From: Sphingomonas sp.
GTDB taxonomy: Bacteria > Pseudomonadota > Alphaproteobacteria > Sphingomonadales > Sphingomonadaceae
Assembly: GCF_019746015.1 (NCBI RefSeq)
Contig: NZ_JAIESM010000039.1
Coordinates: 1 to 64,000 of the forward strand
Direction: 5' to 3'
DNA length: 64,000 nt
Shown here: piece after piece, positions 1-7,194 of the stretch
Position numbering within the stretch: position 1 is the first letter of the stretch
Layout: the number at the start of each line of letters is the position of its first letter
Program-made: the position numbers and the translations under genes
Notes under the pieces: model-generated
The model's input: only the letters and a program-made list of their open reading frames with translations
Databases searched by the model: none
Told to the model about the DNA's origin: nothing

Positions 1-133
1 GAGGACAAGAAATTAGCCCTCAGACTCACTTTTCCTCAGCAGCTTGTATATGACCCCAAAGGGGGCATTCGAAACAGTATTTTATCTATTCCTTTCAAGA
101 CTTTATATGACTTTTCAGGGCAGGAAAATAGTT

Positions 134-181
134 TGGCGCACCCGACAGGATTCGAACCTGTGGCCTCTGCCTTCGGAGGGC
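134..181. repeat. attL: displaced tRNA-Arg 3' fragment
   Basis: These 48 bp match the 3' half (anticodon arm to CCA) of the intact tRNA-Arg at the right end of the island. The single mismatch is G at 163 versus A at 35834, in the variable-loop region. No 5' half follows, so it is not a functional tRNA. It is the original tRNA 3' end displaced by integration. Confidence 0.9.
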
Positions 182-186
182 TTCCA

Positions 187-208
187 GATTCCATATCTAT
201 ATGGAATC
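187..208. repeat. perfect 10-bp inverted repeat just inside attL
   Basis: GATTCCATAT is followed by a CT spacer and its exact reverse complement, starting 5 bp inside the left att repeat. It could be a recombinase core/arm site or a short hairpin. No gene covers it. Confidence 0.6.
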
Positions 209-228
209 ATTGATATTTTCCTTAACGT

Positions 229-292
229 CGTTTTGTGAACTTTGACGGATTTCTGCGCTTTTTGACGGAACCTTTCAGACGTTCTGTGAACT
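229..292. repeat. direct repeats near attL, possible integrase arm sites
   Basis: CGTTYTGTGAACT occurs at 229-241 and 280-292 (one mismatch), and TTTGACGGA at 241-249 and 261-269. Between attL and the int gene such short direct repeats are typical of arm-type sites for tyrosine recombinases or excisionase. That role is inferred from position only. Confidence 0.45.
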
Positions 293-353
293 CATGTGCA
301 CCGGAATTGCCGGTGGCTCATGATGTATCTCAAATGGCCACCACTGGGTAGCG

Positions 354-560
354 TCATTTATCTACAGGCTGCAGCTCGGCAGGTCGATTTGCGCTCGGCA
401 CCCGCAATTCCAGCGGGAAAGCCTGGTCAGCAACGATCCTGTGAAACAACAACCGCACGGCATCAGAAGTCGACAGGCCCATCGCGCTCAGCGCTTCTAT
501 CGCCTGCGCTTTCAGTTCAGCATCCAATCGGACATGCAGCATCGAAGTGTGGGTTGCCAT
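354..560 (-). CDS. RelB/DinJ-family antitoxin, orphan
   Basis: This 68-aa protein has the RelB/DinJ pattern: an N-terminal beta strand (LHVRLDAELKAQA) of the ribbon-helix-helix fold, then helices with SDAVRLLFHRI and the usual AFPLELRVP continuation. It would dimerise, bind its own operator and neutralise a RelE/YafQ-type toxin. The start is supported by an AGGAG-like site 8-10 bp upstream. No toxin ORF follows downstream (toward the left end), where only about 170 bp remain before attL. It is therefore an orphan, either a remnant or one acting on a toxin elsewhere. Confidence 0.7.
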   Translation of the reverse strand: MATHTSMLHVRLDAELKAQAIEALSAMGLSTSDAVRLLFHRIVADQAFPLELRVPSANRPAELQPVDK

Positions 561-663
561 CTCGGTCTCCTGATCATGTATCTATAGCCGATACTGCTCA
601 GTTGCGGAACAGGGAGCCGCCGCGTCCGGGTGTAGCATGCTCGTTCGCGAAACGTTGATCACC

Positions 664-1737
664 TCACGCAATCTGCATGGCCAATGCCTGAAGATCACTG
701 TGGTCGGCGTGGGTGTAGACCCGATCCTGTGTCTCGGCGGTCATGGCCAGGAATGCATCGACCTGGTGGCTGTGCATCCCCATGTTCCGCAGCTCCGTGA
801 CCCTCGTGTGGCGAAGCGTGTGCGGGGTGACATCCTTGAAGCCGCATCGCTCCACCGTGGCGCGAAAGCCCTTCACGACCGAATTGACGCGTCGCGAGTG
901 ATCGAGCTTCTGGTGGAACACGAACTCGGGGACCTTCTCGTAGGCTTCGTATCGCTGCAAGAGATAGGCTCTCAGTGGCGGCGCCATCGGCGTTACCGCG
1001 CGCGGCTTGTGGTCGACGATCAGTTCACCGCGATCGGGCAGGCGGTAATCAATCACGTTCCGGTCGAAGTCGATGTTTGACCACCGCAGGTCCATGATCG
1101 CACCGCTGCGCGCGCCGGTGTAGTAAGCGATCATCAGAAACAGCTGGAGTGGCTCGGCAGCACGATATTCCTTGGCTGCCTCTGCGAACAGCTGATCGAA
1201 CTCGTGCCGCTTCAGCCAGCGCTTCCGGGGTGCTCCATCGCGGGGAAGCTTCGGGAACACGATCGCGTGCACCTTGTGGTTGACCGCCGCCGCCTTGACG
1301 GCAGCCCTGAGGTCGCTCAGCTCACGGCGGATTGTCGCGCGCGATCGACCGGGCTTCTTGGCGCTCCGGACGTTGGCTTTCTCGTAGTCCAGCACGGCGT
1401 CAGGCGTAATCGCATCGAGACACGCGTCCTTCCAGAACTCGAGAATGTGCTGCATCGACGAGAAGAACCTGTCTCCGCGACCAGTCTTTGAAAGGCGCGC
1501 GTGATGGGCATCGAGAACGTCTGCGATCTTGACCCGATAGGGTGGCAAAGCCCGGCTGCTCTTCGATAGGCGCCGATCCCTCAGGAATTCCTCGAGGACC
1601 TCCTGCGCTTCTTCGCTGTCTCGAGTGTTTGTTGATATGTCCTTCTGTTGGCCGGTGGCTGGGTCGATGTAGCGGACGTAGAAATTGGGCTTACCGCTCC
1701 GGCGGACGAGTCTGGGGCCGATGGATTGTCTTGGCAC
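664..1737 (-). CDS. int: tyrosine-type site-specific integrase
   Basis: A 357-aa phage-type integrase that catalyses recombination between att sites. It has an N-terminal arm-binding segment, a SAM-like core-binding domain (about 65-165) and a C-terminal catalytic domain. Catalytic residues are visible: R210 in the YYTGARSG box, HTLRHT with H306/R309, and the nucleophile Y341 followed by H343. Length is normal for the family. It is next to attL and reads toward it, so it is the likely recombinase for the tRNA-Arg insertion. An HTH gene overlaps its 5' end out of frame, suggesting coupled control of integration and excision. Confidence 0.92.
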   Translation of the reverse strand: MPRQSIGPRLVRRSGKPNFYVRYIDPATGQQKDISTNTRDSEEAQEVLEEFLRDRRLSKSSRALPPYRVKIADVLDAHHARLSKTGRGDRFFSSMQHILEFWKDACLDAITPDAVLDYEKANVRSAKKPGRSRATIRRELSDLRAAVKAAAVNHKVHAIVFPKLPRDGAPRKRWLKRHEFDQLFAEAAKEYRAAEPLQLFLMIAYYTGARSGAIMDLRWSNIDFDRNVIDYRLPDRGELIVDHKPRAVTPMAPPLRAYLLQRYEAYEKVPEFVFHQKLDHSRRVNSVVKGFRATVERCGFKDVTPHTLRHTRVTELRNMGMHSHQVDAFLAMTAETQDRVYTHADHSDLQALAMQIA

Positions 1738-1934
1738 GGCGGCACCTCGAAGGTCTTACAAAATTCGACAATAGCATCCGATGGCAACAAGATCAGGCCA
1801 CCTGCACGAACGTGGCGCAGCATGCGCGCCTTGATCATGCGACGAATTCGTCCTTCTGGCCATCCTGACTGCTCTGCCAGTTCTTTGGGGCTCAACATGC
1901 TTTTGCCTGATGGTGGCTTTATTGTGGTAGACAT
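1581..1934 (-). CDS. HTH protein upstream of and overlapping int (excisionase-like)
   Basis: A 117-aa ORF starting at an ATG with a GGAGA site upstream. Residues about 15-60 form a MerR/excisionase-like HTH (LSPKELAEQSGWPEGRIRRMIK, then a wing-like LRHVRAGGLILLPSDAI). By position it could be the recombination directionality factor or an int regulator. Its 3' third (about 157 bp) runs inside int in another frame and encodes a low-complexity Ser/Thr/Pro-rich tail. The conserved part ends almost exactly where int begins, so the tail may be incidental. Confidence 0.6.
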   Translation of the reverse strand: MSTTIKPPSGKSMLSPKELAEQSGWPEGRIRRMIKARMLRHVRAGGLILLPSDAIVEFCKTFEVPPCQDNPSAPDSSAGAVSPISTSATSTQPPANRRTYQQTLETAKKRRRSSRNS

Positions 1935-2095
1935 GATGCAGGTCCAATCTCCGTCATCGAAGCGTGGGTGTTGATTCTGGTGTATTGTCACGTGACACGA
2001 GCCGGAAGCTTTGGCTCAAGTGAGTGCTGAATTTTGGCGACTTTTTGCGATCCCTGCAGCGTTTTGGCGCTCGGATCCCGCATTCGCCGCTCTGC

Positions 2096-2205
2096 GTGGT
2101 CATGAATCCAGACCCAGGTGGTGTTGAATTTCGAACCGGGTGGTCATGATTTTCGACCCAGGTGGCATCAAATACATGACCGGGTGGTATCAAAAATCAG
2201 ACCAC
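2096..2205. repeat. five tandem 22-bp repeats (IS21-like end remnant?)
   Basis: Five contiguous 22-bp units start at 2096, 2118, 2140, 2162 and 2184. Each begins GTGG and most end GACCSG or GACCCAG. Multiple short repeats of this kind occur at the ends of IS21-family elements, where they bind the transposase; no istA or istB gene remains nearby. The 1935-2423 interval has no convincing gene. A 70-aa minus-strand ORF (2197-2409) is not recognisable. Confidence 0.6.
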
Positions 2206-2371
2206 CCCCACCGAATCGGCCACCTTGATGCGCCGTGGGCCAAGGGTCGATACGACTGTGGCCTCCGAAGGTGCGGGCGCGACTGCTCCGTCTGCCCCAG
2301 TTTTGAAAACGAGGCGCAAGCTGCGGGGGCTACCGGTCAAACCACCCACATACGGCTCCTCATATTTCGCC

Positions 2372-2422
2372 ATGGAATCCCGTTCCATTGACATTTTCAT
2401 ATTTCTCACTAGAAACGGTTTC
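2372..2422 (+). promoter_or_regulatory. predicted promoter with two operator-like palindromes for the RM operon
   Basis: TTGACA (2388-2393), a 16-bp spacer and TAGAAA (2410-2415) lie just before the first gene of the restriction operon. Immediately upstream is ATGGAA-5 bp-TTCCAT (2372-2388); overlapping and following the -10 is GAAAC-G-GTTTC (2412-2422). The layout suggests repressor-controlled initiation. With ATG at 2424 the transcript would have almost no leader. Confidence 0.45.
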
Positions 2423-2423
2423 C

Positions 2424-3014
2424 ATGAAGATTATCGACCTTGAGGCTTGTGCCAGCATATTCAGCGGTTCCGCCGTTGTCAGGGGGCTGAGCGACTCGCG
2501 CGCGGTGATGGTCGGCGACCTTGATGGCAGCGGCGTTCTTCCGCGGCTACTCACCAAGGTCGGCGCCCCGCCTTCTGGGAGCTCGGGGACCTTGCGCGCG
2601 GGTGACATCGTGATTTCCTTGCGCGGTAACACCAACAACGCGGCGGCAATTGAGCTTAGCGATCTTGATGGACCGCCATTGTTCGCCACCCTTGATCTCG
2701 CCGTCGTCAGGCTCGCCGATCCTGAAAGCGCCAGCCCGCACTACATAGCCACCTACCTGAATCTGCCGACAACGCAGGCAATCCTTGCCGATGGCCGGGA
2801 AGGGTCGGCAGCCAAGCGCTTGCCGCTAGGTCCGTTGAAGAGCCTCCAGGTTCCCATTCCCGACTGGCAGCGTCAGTTGGCGATTGTCTCCCTCGCACGC
2901 GCAGCAGCCGAAGAACGGCGTCTGGCCGATCAGCTTGCCCGTCTTCGCTCCACACTCATCAATCATTGTCTGGCTGAGGCCGCCGCCCTGCCCATGAAGG
3001 AAGCCACCCTATGA
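2424..3014 (+). CDS. half-size HsdS-like specificity protein
   Basis: A 196-aa protein resembling one target-recognition domain plus one conserved helix of a type I specificity subunit. It has the TRD-type core (RAGDIVISLRGNTNNAA), then LPLGPLKSLQVPIPDWQRQLAIV and a long C-terminal helix, as in the QxxIaxxl region of HsdS. The ORF could open further upstream at a TTG (2388), but that overlaps the predicted -35, so the ATG at 2424 is preferred. It overlaps hsdM by 4 bp (ATGA). A full-length hsdS lies in the same operon, so this could be an alternative recognition half-subunit or a divergent remnant. Confidence 0.65.
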   Translation: MKIIDLEACASIFSGSAVVRGLSDSRAVMVGDLDGSGVLPRLLTKVGAPPSGSSGTLRAGDIVISLRGNTNNAAAIELSDLDGPPLFATLDLAVVRLADPESASPHYIATYLNLPTTQAILADGREGSAAKRLPLGPLKSLQVPIPDWQRQLAIVSLARAAAEERRLADQLARLRSTLINHCLAEAAALPMKEATL

Positions 3015-4567
3015 CCCCCGTCAAGCAGTCCGACGTCAACAAGGCCGCATGGGATGCCTGCGACACGTTCCGTGGCACCATCGATGCGGCCAACTACAAG
3101 GACTACATCCTTGTCTTCCTGTTCTGGAAGTACCTGAGCGACATCTGGGCCGACGAGCGCAAGCAGGCTGCCGAGCAGTATGACGGTGACGAAACGCGGA
3201 TCGCCCGGCGCCTTTCGCGCTTCCGCTTCCAGCTCCCCGATGGCACCAGCTTCCATGACCTTTACCCACAGCGCAACGCCGAGAACATCGGCGAGCTGGT
3301 CAACATCGCCCTTGAGGCGATCGAGGATGCGAACCTTGCGAAGCTGGAGAACGTGCTCACGGCAGTGGACTTCAACAGCCGCAACAACCTTGGTGAAACG
3401 GCTGATCGCAACCGGCGGGTTAAGGATCTGTTCGACACCTTCCACAAGCCGGCGCTCGATTTCTCGCCCTCGCGCTTCTCGGGCAAGGATACCGCCGAAG
3501 ACGTGATCGGCGAAACTTACATCTACCTGATTTCCCGCTTCGCCAGTGATGCGGGCAAGAAGGCGGGCGAGTTCTTCACCCCGCGCAAGGTGTCCGAGCT
3601 GCTGGTCAAGCTGGCTGATCCGCAGCCTGGCAACCGCATCTGCGATCCTGCCTGTGGTTCTTCCACGCTGCTGATCCGCGCTGCCGAGTATGTGGCGGAG
3701 AAGGAAGGCAAGCACCACGCCAGCGAAGCCAACGTCGCGCTGTTCGGGCAGGAGGCCACCAACCAGACCTCGGCGCTCGCGCGGATGAACATGTTCCTTC
3801 ACGGGCTGGACAGCGCGCGCATCGAATGGGGTGACACGCTGACCAACCCCAAGTTCCTGACCGAAGATGCGCTGATGCGGTTTGACCGGGTGATCGCCAA
3901 TCCGCCCTTCAGCCTCAAGAAGTGGGGCAGCGAGACGGCGAAGAACGACCGCTTCCACCGCTACCATCGCGGCCTGCCGCCGCAGTCGCGCGGGGACTAT
4001 GCCTTCGTCAGTCACATGATCGAAAGCGCCCGTCCGCGTGAGGGCAAGGTTGCGCTGATCGCGCCGCATGGCGTGCTGTTCCGCGGCGCGGCCGAAGGCG
4101 TGATCCGGCAGAAGCTGATCGAGGAGAACCTGCTGGACGCGGTCATCGGTCTGCCTGCGCAGCTGTTCCCCTCCACCGGCATCCCGGTGTGCATCGTGAT
4201 CTTCGACCGTTCGCGGGAAAAGGGCGGCGCGCGTGCTGGCGTGGATGATGTGATGTTCATCGATGCGAGCCGCGAATTCACCCCCGGCAAGAAGCAGAAC
4301 GAGCTGGAGGAAGGCCACATCGCCAAGATCGTCGCGACCTATCAGGCGCGCGAGGATGTGGAGCGGTATGCCGCTCTCATCGAGCGCGCCCAGATCCGGG
4401 AGAACGGCTACAACCTCAACATCCCCCGCTACGTCGACACCTTCGAGGCCGAAGCCGAAATCGACATTGCCGCCGTTCAGGCCGAGATCGTGGCACTCGA
4501 AAAGCAGCTTGCCGAGACACGCAAGCGCATGGACGGCTTTCTGAAGGAACTGGGGGTCTCGCTCTGA
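3011..4567 (+). CDS. hsdM: type I restriction-modification DNA methyltransferase subunit M
   Basis: A 518-aa N6-adenine methyltransferase. It has an N-terminal HsdM helical domain (about 5-150), then the AdoMet-dependent catalytic domain with GEFFTPR, motif I DPACGS (212-217) and catalytic motif IV NPPF (297-300). It assembles with HsdS (M2S) for methylation and with HsdR for restriction. Length is typical. Translation is coupled to both neighbours: a 4-bp overlap with the half-HsdS gene and a shared base with the RhuM-like gene. Confidence 0.96.
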   Translation: MTPVKQSDVNKAAWDACDTFRGTIDAANYKDYILVFLFWKYLSDIWADERKQAAEQYDGDETRIARRLSRFRFQLPDGTSFHDLYPQRNAENIGELVNIALEAIEDANLAKLENVLTAVDFNSRNNLGETADRNRRVKDLFDTFHKPALDFSPSRFSGKDTAEDVIGETYIYLISRFASDAGKKAGEFFTPRKVSELLVKLADPQPGNRICDPACGSSTLLIRAAEYVAEKEGKHHASEANVALFGQEATNQTSALARMNMFLHGLDSARIEWGDTLTNPKFLTEDALMRFDRVIANPPFSLKKWGSETAKNDRFHRYHRGLPPQSRGDYAFVSHMIESARPREGKVALIAPHGVLFRGAAEGVIRQKLIEENLLDAVIGLPAQLFPSTGIPVCIVIFDRSREKGGARAGVDDVMFIDASREFTPGKKQNELEEGHIAKIVATYQAREDVERYAALIERAQIRENGYNLNIPRYVDTFEAEAEIDIAAVQAEIVALEKQLAETRKRMDGFLKELGVSL

Positions 4568-5604
4568 TGGCCAGTGACCTCATCCAGTACCAGACCGAGG
4601 ATGGCGTCACCGTCATTCGCCTTCAGGCGCGAGACGGCAATGCGTGGCTCAGCCAGGCCGACATGGCCGAACTGTTTCAGACCACGGTCTCGAACATCAA
4701 CAAGCACATCAAGGGCATATTGGCCGATGGCGAGCTCGACGAGTCAACCATTGAGGATTACTCAATAGTTCGATCCGAGGGGCAGCGACAGGTGGAGCGC
4801 ACGGTCGCGCACTACAGCCTCCCGATGATCCTCGCCGTCGGCTTTCGCGTCCGCTCCCCGCGCGGCATGCAGTTCCGGCGCTGGGCGGCGGAAGCCCTCA
4901 GCCAGTATCTGGTCAAGGGCTTCGTCATGGACGACGAGCGCCTGAAGGACCCCGATACCGACTATTTCGAGGAGCTGCTCGCGCGCATCCGCGACATCCG
5001 CAGTTCGGAAAAGCGGTTCTACCAAAAGGTGCTCGAGATCTACGCGACCAGCGTGGACTATGATCCACGGGCCGAAAGCTCGACCCGGTTCTTCAAGACG
5101 GTGCAGAACAAGATGCACTACGCCGCGCACGGGCAGACAGCGGCCGAGGTGATCTACACTCATGCCGATGCCAGCAAGGACCATATGGGCCTGACCCATT
5201 GGGATGGCCAAAAGCAGGGCAAGCCCCCGCGCAAGGCCGATGCGATGATCGCCAAGAACTATCTGAGTGAAGAGCAGATCGAGCCGCTCAACCGTGTCAC
5301 CACGGCCTATCTCGAATTTGCCGAATTGCAGGCACAGGCGCGGCGCCCAATGCATATGGCGGACTGGATCGCCAAGCTGGACGAGTTCCTGAAGCTGGCG
5401 GATCGCGACATTCTGACCGGCGCGGGGCGGATCAGCCATGCCGCCGCCATGGCCAAGGTGGAGGCGGAATACCCCATCTGGAACCAGCGCCGCATCAATG
5501 CCCCCAGCGCGGTCGAGCAGCATTTCCAGGAGGCGACACAGGCGGCCAAGCGGATCGCGGCAGAGAAGAAGAAGCCGAAGCGCAAGGGGAAGGACGATGT
5601 CTGA
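4567..5604 (+). CDS. RhuM-family protein inside the type I RM operon
   Basis: A 345-aa protein of the RhuM (virulence protein) family. The N-terminal half resembles a KilA-N/HTH DNA-binding segment (WLSQADMAELFQTTVSNINKHI), followed by the long RhuM core ending in a Lys-rich tail. RhuM genes are repeatedly found inside type I RM operons; their biochemical function is not established. The start codon overlaps the hsdM stop (TGATG) and its end overlaps the hsdS start by 8 bp, so it is co-translated with the system and may control expression or activity of the complex. Confidence 0.85.
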   Translation: MASDLIQYQTEDGVTVIRLQARDGNAWLSQADMAELFQTTVSNINKHIKGILADGELDESTIEDYSIVRSEGQRQVERTVAHYSLPMILAVGFRVRSPRGMQFRRWAAEALSQYLVKGFVMDDERLKDPDTDYFEELLARIRDIRSSEKRFYQKVLEIYATSVDYDPRAESSTRFFKTVQNKMHYAAHGQTAAEVIYTHADASKDHMGLTHWDGQKQGKPPRKADAMIAKNYLSEEQIEPLNRVTTAYLEFAELQAQARRPMHMADWIAKLDEFLKLADRDILTGAGRISHAAAMAKVEAEYPIWNQRRINAPSAVEQHFQEATQAAKRIAAEKKKPKRKGKDDV

Positions 5605-6760
5605 TCCCCAGACGCGAAAGCTCTCCCACTACTTCACGCACAGCAAGCGGAAGGGCAGGCCGGGACTGCCGCTCGCTTCCGTTACCATGAACGACGGCCT
5701 TGTGTTGCGCGAAGACATGGACCGGAAGATGGATACCAGCCTGTCCGCCGAGGACCATTCGCTCGTCGAACCCGGGGACATCGCCTACAACATGATGCGG
5801 ATGTGGCAGGGCGCGTTCGGTCTCGCCAGCGCGCCGGTCAACGTCAGCCCAGCCTACGTCGTGATGCGGGCCAAGCCGACACTTGATCCTCGCTTTGCCG
5901 CGCACTGGCTGAAATCGGATCGCGCACTCTATCTGCTCTGGGCGTTTTCCTATGGGCTGACCGATGACCGTCTCCGTCTGTATCCCAAGGAATTCCTGCA
6001 AATTCCTGTGCAATGGCCTGATCTTGCCGAACAGAGGCGGATTGCGGCGGTGCTTGACGAATGGGATGAAGCGATCGCAGCATCTGAAAAGCTCGCGAGG
6101 TCAAAGAAGAAGCTGTTGAGTTCCGCAGCAGATAAACAAATGGAGCTCTGGTCTGATGGCGTAGAGCTCGGCACTTTGGTCCGCGTTAACGCAGCGTCGT
6201 TGCCAAACGCCACAGCGCCTGATTTCAGGTTTGAGTATTTCCCCATTGGCGATGACGATGAGGCCGGGGGGTGGATGACATATGCCGAAAGCCCATCTCG
6301 CGCTCGTCGGCTCGCGAGGCCCGGCGATGTTGCATATTCTACGGTGCGGCCTCTCCTTCGTCGGCTATTCGTTGTAACGGAGCACCCAAGCGCGGTGTTC
6401 TCGACGGGCTACGCCATTCTTAGTCCAAAGGAACGTGGCGATAGCGCCTTCATCTTCCACCTGATGACTTCCGCAACCATCGAGCGGCAGGTTCATGCTC
6501 GCGTTACGGGGTCGGGCTACCCAGCCATTTCGGCGTCGGATCTTAAGGCTATAAAGATCCCCAAAATCCCAAAAGACCAAAGGATGCGGATCGGGCAGAC
6601 CCTAACAAGTGCTTCGGATGAGGTATGCCAACTGGAGGCTCTGACTACTCTCCTCCGTAACCAGAAGCGTGGCCTCATGCAGAGGCTCCTCACCGGTAGG
6701 TTGCCGGTCCCCAAGAGCATAGACACTCTGCTTCCCGGGGCAAGCGAGGTTGCAGCATGA
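5597..6760 (+). CDS. hsdS: type I restriction specificity subunit S
   Basis: A 387-aa HsdS with two target-recognition domains (about 1-165 and 190-345). Each is followed by a conserved coiled-coil helix: DLAEQRRIAAVLDEWDEAI and a C-terminal helix ending RNQKRGLMQRLLTGRL. It defines the bipartite DNA site read by the MTase and REase complexes. The start at 5597 has GGGGAAGG upstream and overlaps the RhuM gene. Codon use in the second TRD looks more AT-rich than in flanking genes, as expected for frequently exchanged recognition domains. Confidence 0.94.
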   Translation: MSDPQTRKLSHYFTHSKRKGRPGLPLASVTMNDGLVLREDMDRKMDTSLSAEDHSLVEPGDIAYNMMRMWQGAFGLASAPVNVSPAYVVMRAKPTLDPRFAAHWLKSDRALYLLWAFSYGLTDDRLRLYPKEFLQIPVQWPDLAEQRRIAAVLDEWDEAIAASEKLARSKKKLLSSAADKQMELWSDGVELGTLVRVNAASLPNATAPDFRFEYFPIGDDDEAGGWMTYAESPSRARRLARPGDVAYSTVRPLLRRLFVVTEHPSAVFSTGYAILSPKERGDSAFIFHLMTSATIERQVHARVTGSGYPAISASDLKAIKIPKIPKDQRMRIGQTLTSASDEVCQLEALTTLLRNQKRGLMQRLLTGRLPVPKSIDTLLPGASEVAA

Positions 6761-7194
6761 CCGATTTCGGCACCTTCGTGGCCGAGCTGCGCGCGGCAGC
6801 CAATCCCTATGCCAGCTTCGACGATCGTAAGGCGTTCCGAGCGCGCCACGCGACCCTGCTGGCGCAGATGCTGGTCTGCCTCGATGAAGTCGGCATGATC
6901 GGTGCCAATCCGATGCACGTCGATCCGCCTGCGCACTGCGACCTGTGCTCCGCTGATCTGACGCAGGAAGTGGTGTTCATCGATGGCGAGACCCGCCTCG
7001 ACAGCACGTCGGTGTCTGACCCTGACGGTGTCACCCGGCAGATCGGCGCCTGGGCCAACATGTGCTTCGCATGCTTTTCGAGGGACGGCGTTGCCGTAGG
7101 GTGGGGCTCCGGCCAGCTCTACGTCCAGCGTCGCCCCGGCGAATGGCAGTGCATCGCTGGGGGTGATCCCCGCGCACAGGATGTGGACGAGTGA
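6757..7194 (+). CDS. CxxC-containing protein of the RM operon, function unknown
   Basis: A 145-aa protein between hsdS and hsdR, overlapping both by 4 bp. It has a CDLC motif near residue 65 and a CFAC motif near 105, suggesting one zinc site. No signal peptide or membrane segment is seen and I do not recognise the family. Tight overlap on both sides argues that it is produced in stoichiometry with the restriction subunits and belongs to the system rather than being a passenger. Confidence 0.7.
   Translation: MTDFGTFVAELRAAANPYASFDDRKAFRARHATLLAQMLVCLDEVGMIGANPMHVDPPAHCDLCSADLTQEVVFIDGETRLDSTSVSDPDGVTRQIGAWANMCFACFSRDGVAVGWGSGQLYVQRRPGEWQCIAGGDPRAQDVDE

Noticed and set aside
134..181. functional tRNA gene at the left end
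   Set aside because: Only the 3' half is present; there is no D-arm or 5' acceptor strand.
44..238. 64-aa ORF across the left att repeat
   Set aside because: It runs through the tRNA fragment and palindrome; no RBS or family similarity.
2096..2205. CRISPR array from 22-bp repeats
   Set aside because: Repeats abut without spacers and are degenerate; no cas genes.
2963..4318. 451-aa ORF opposite hsdM
   Set aside because: Antisense shadow of hsdM: Arg/Gly/His-rich composition, no domain, and the forward frame has all methyltransferase motifs.
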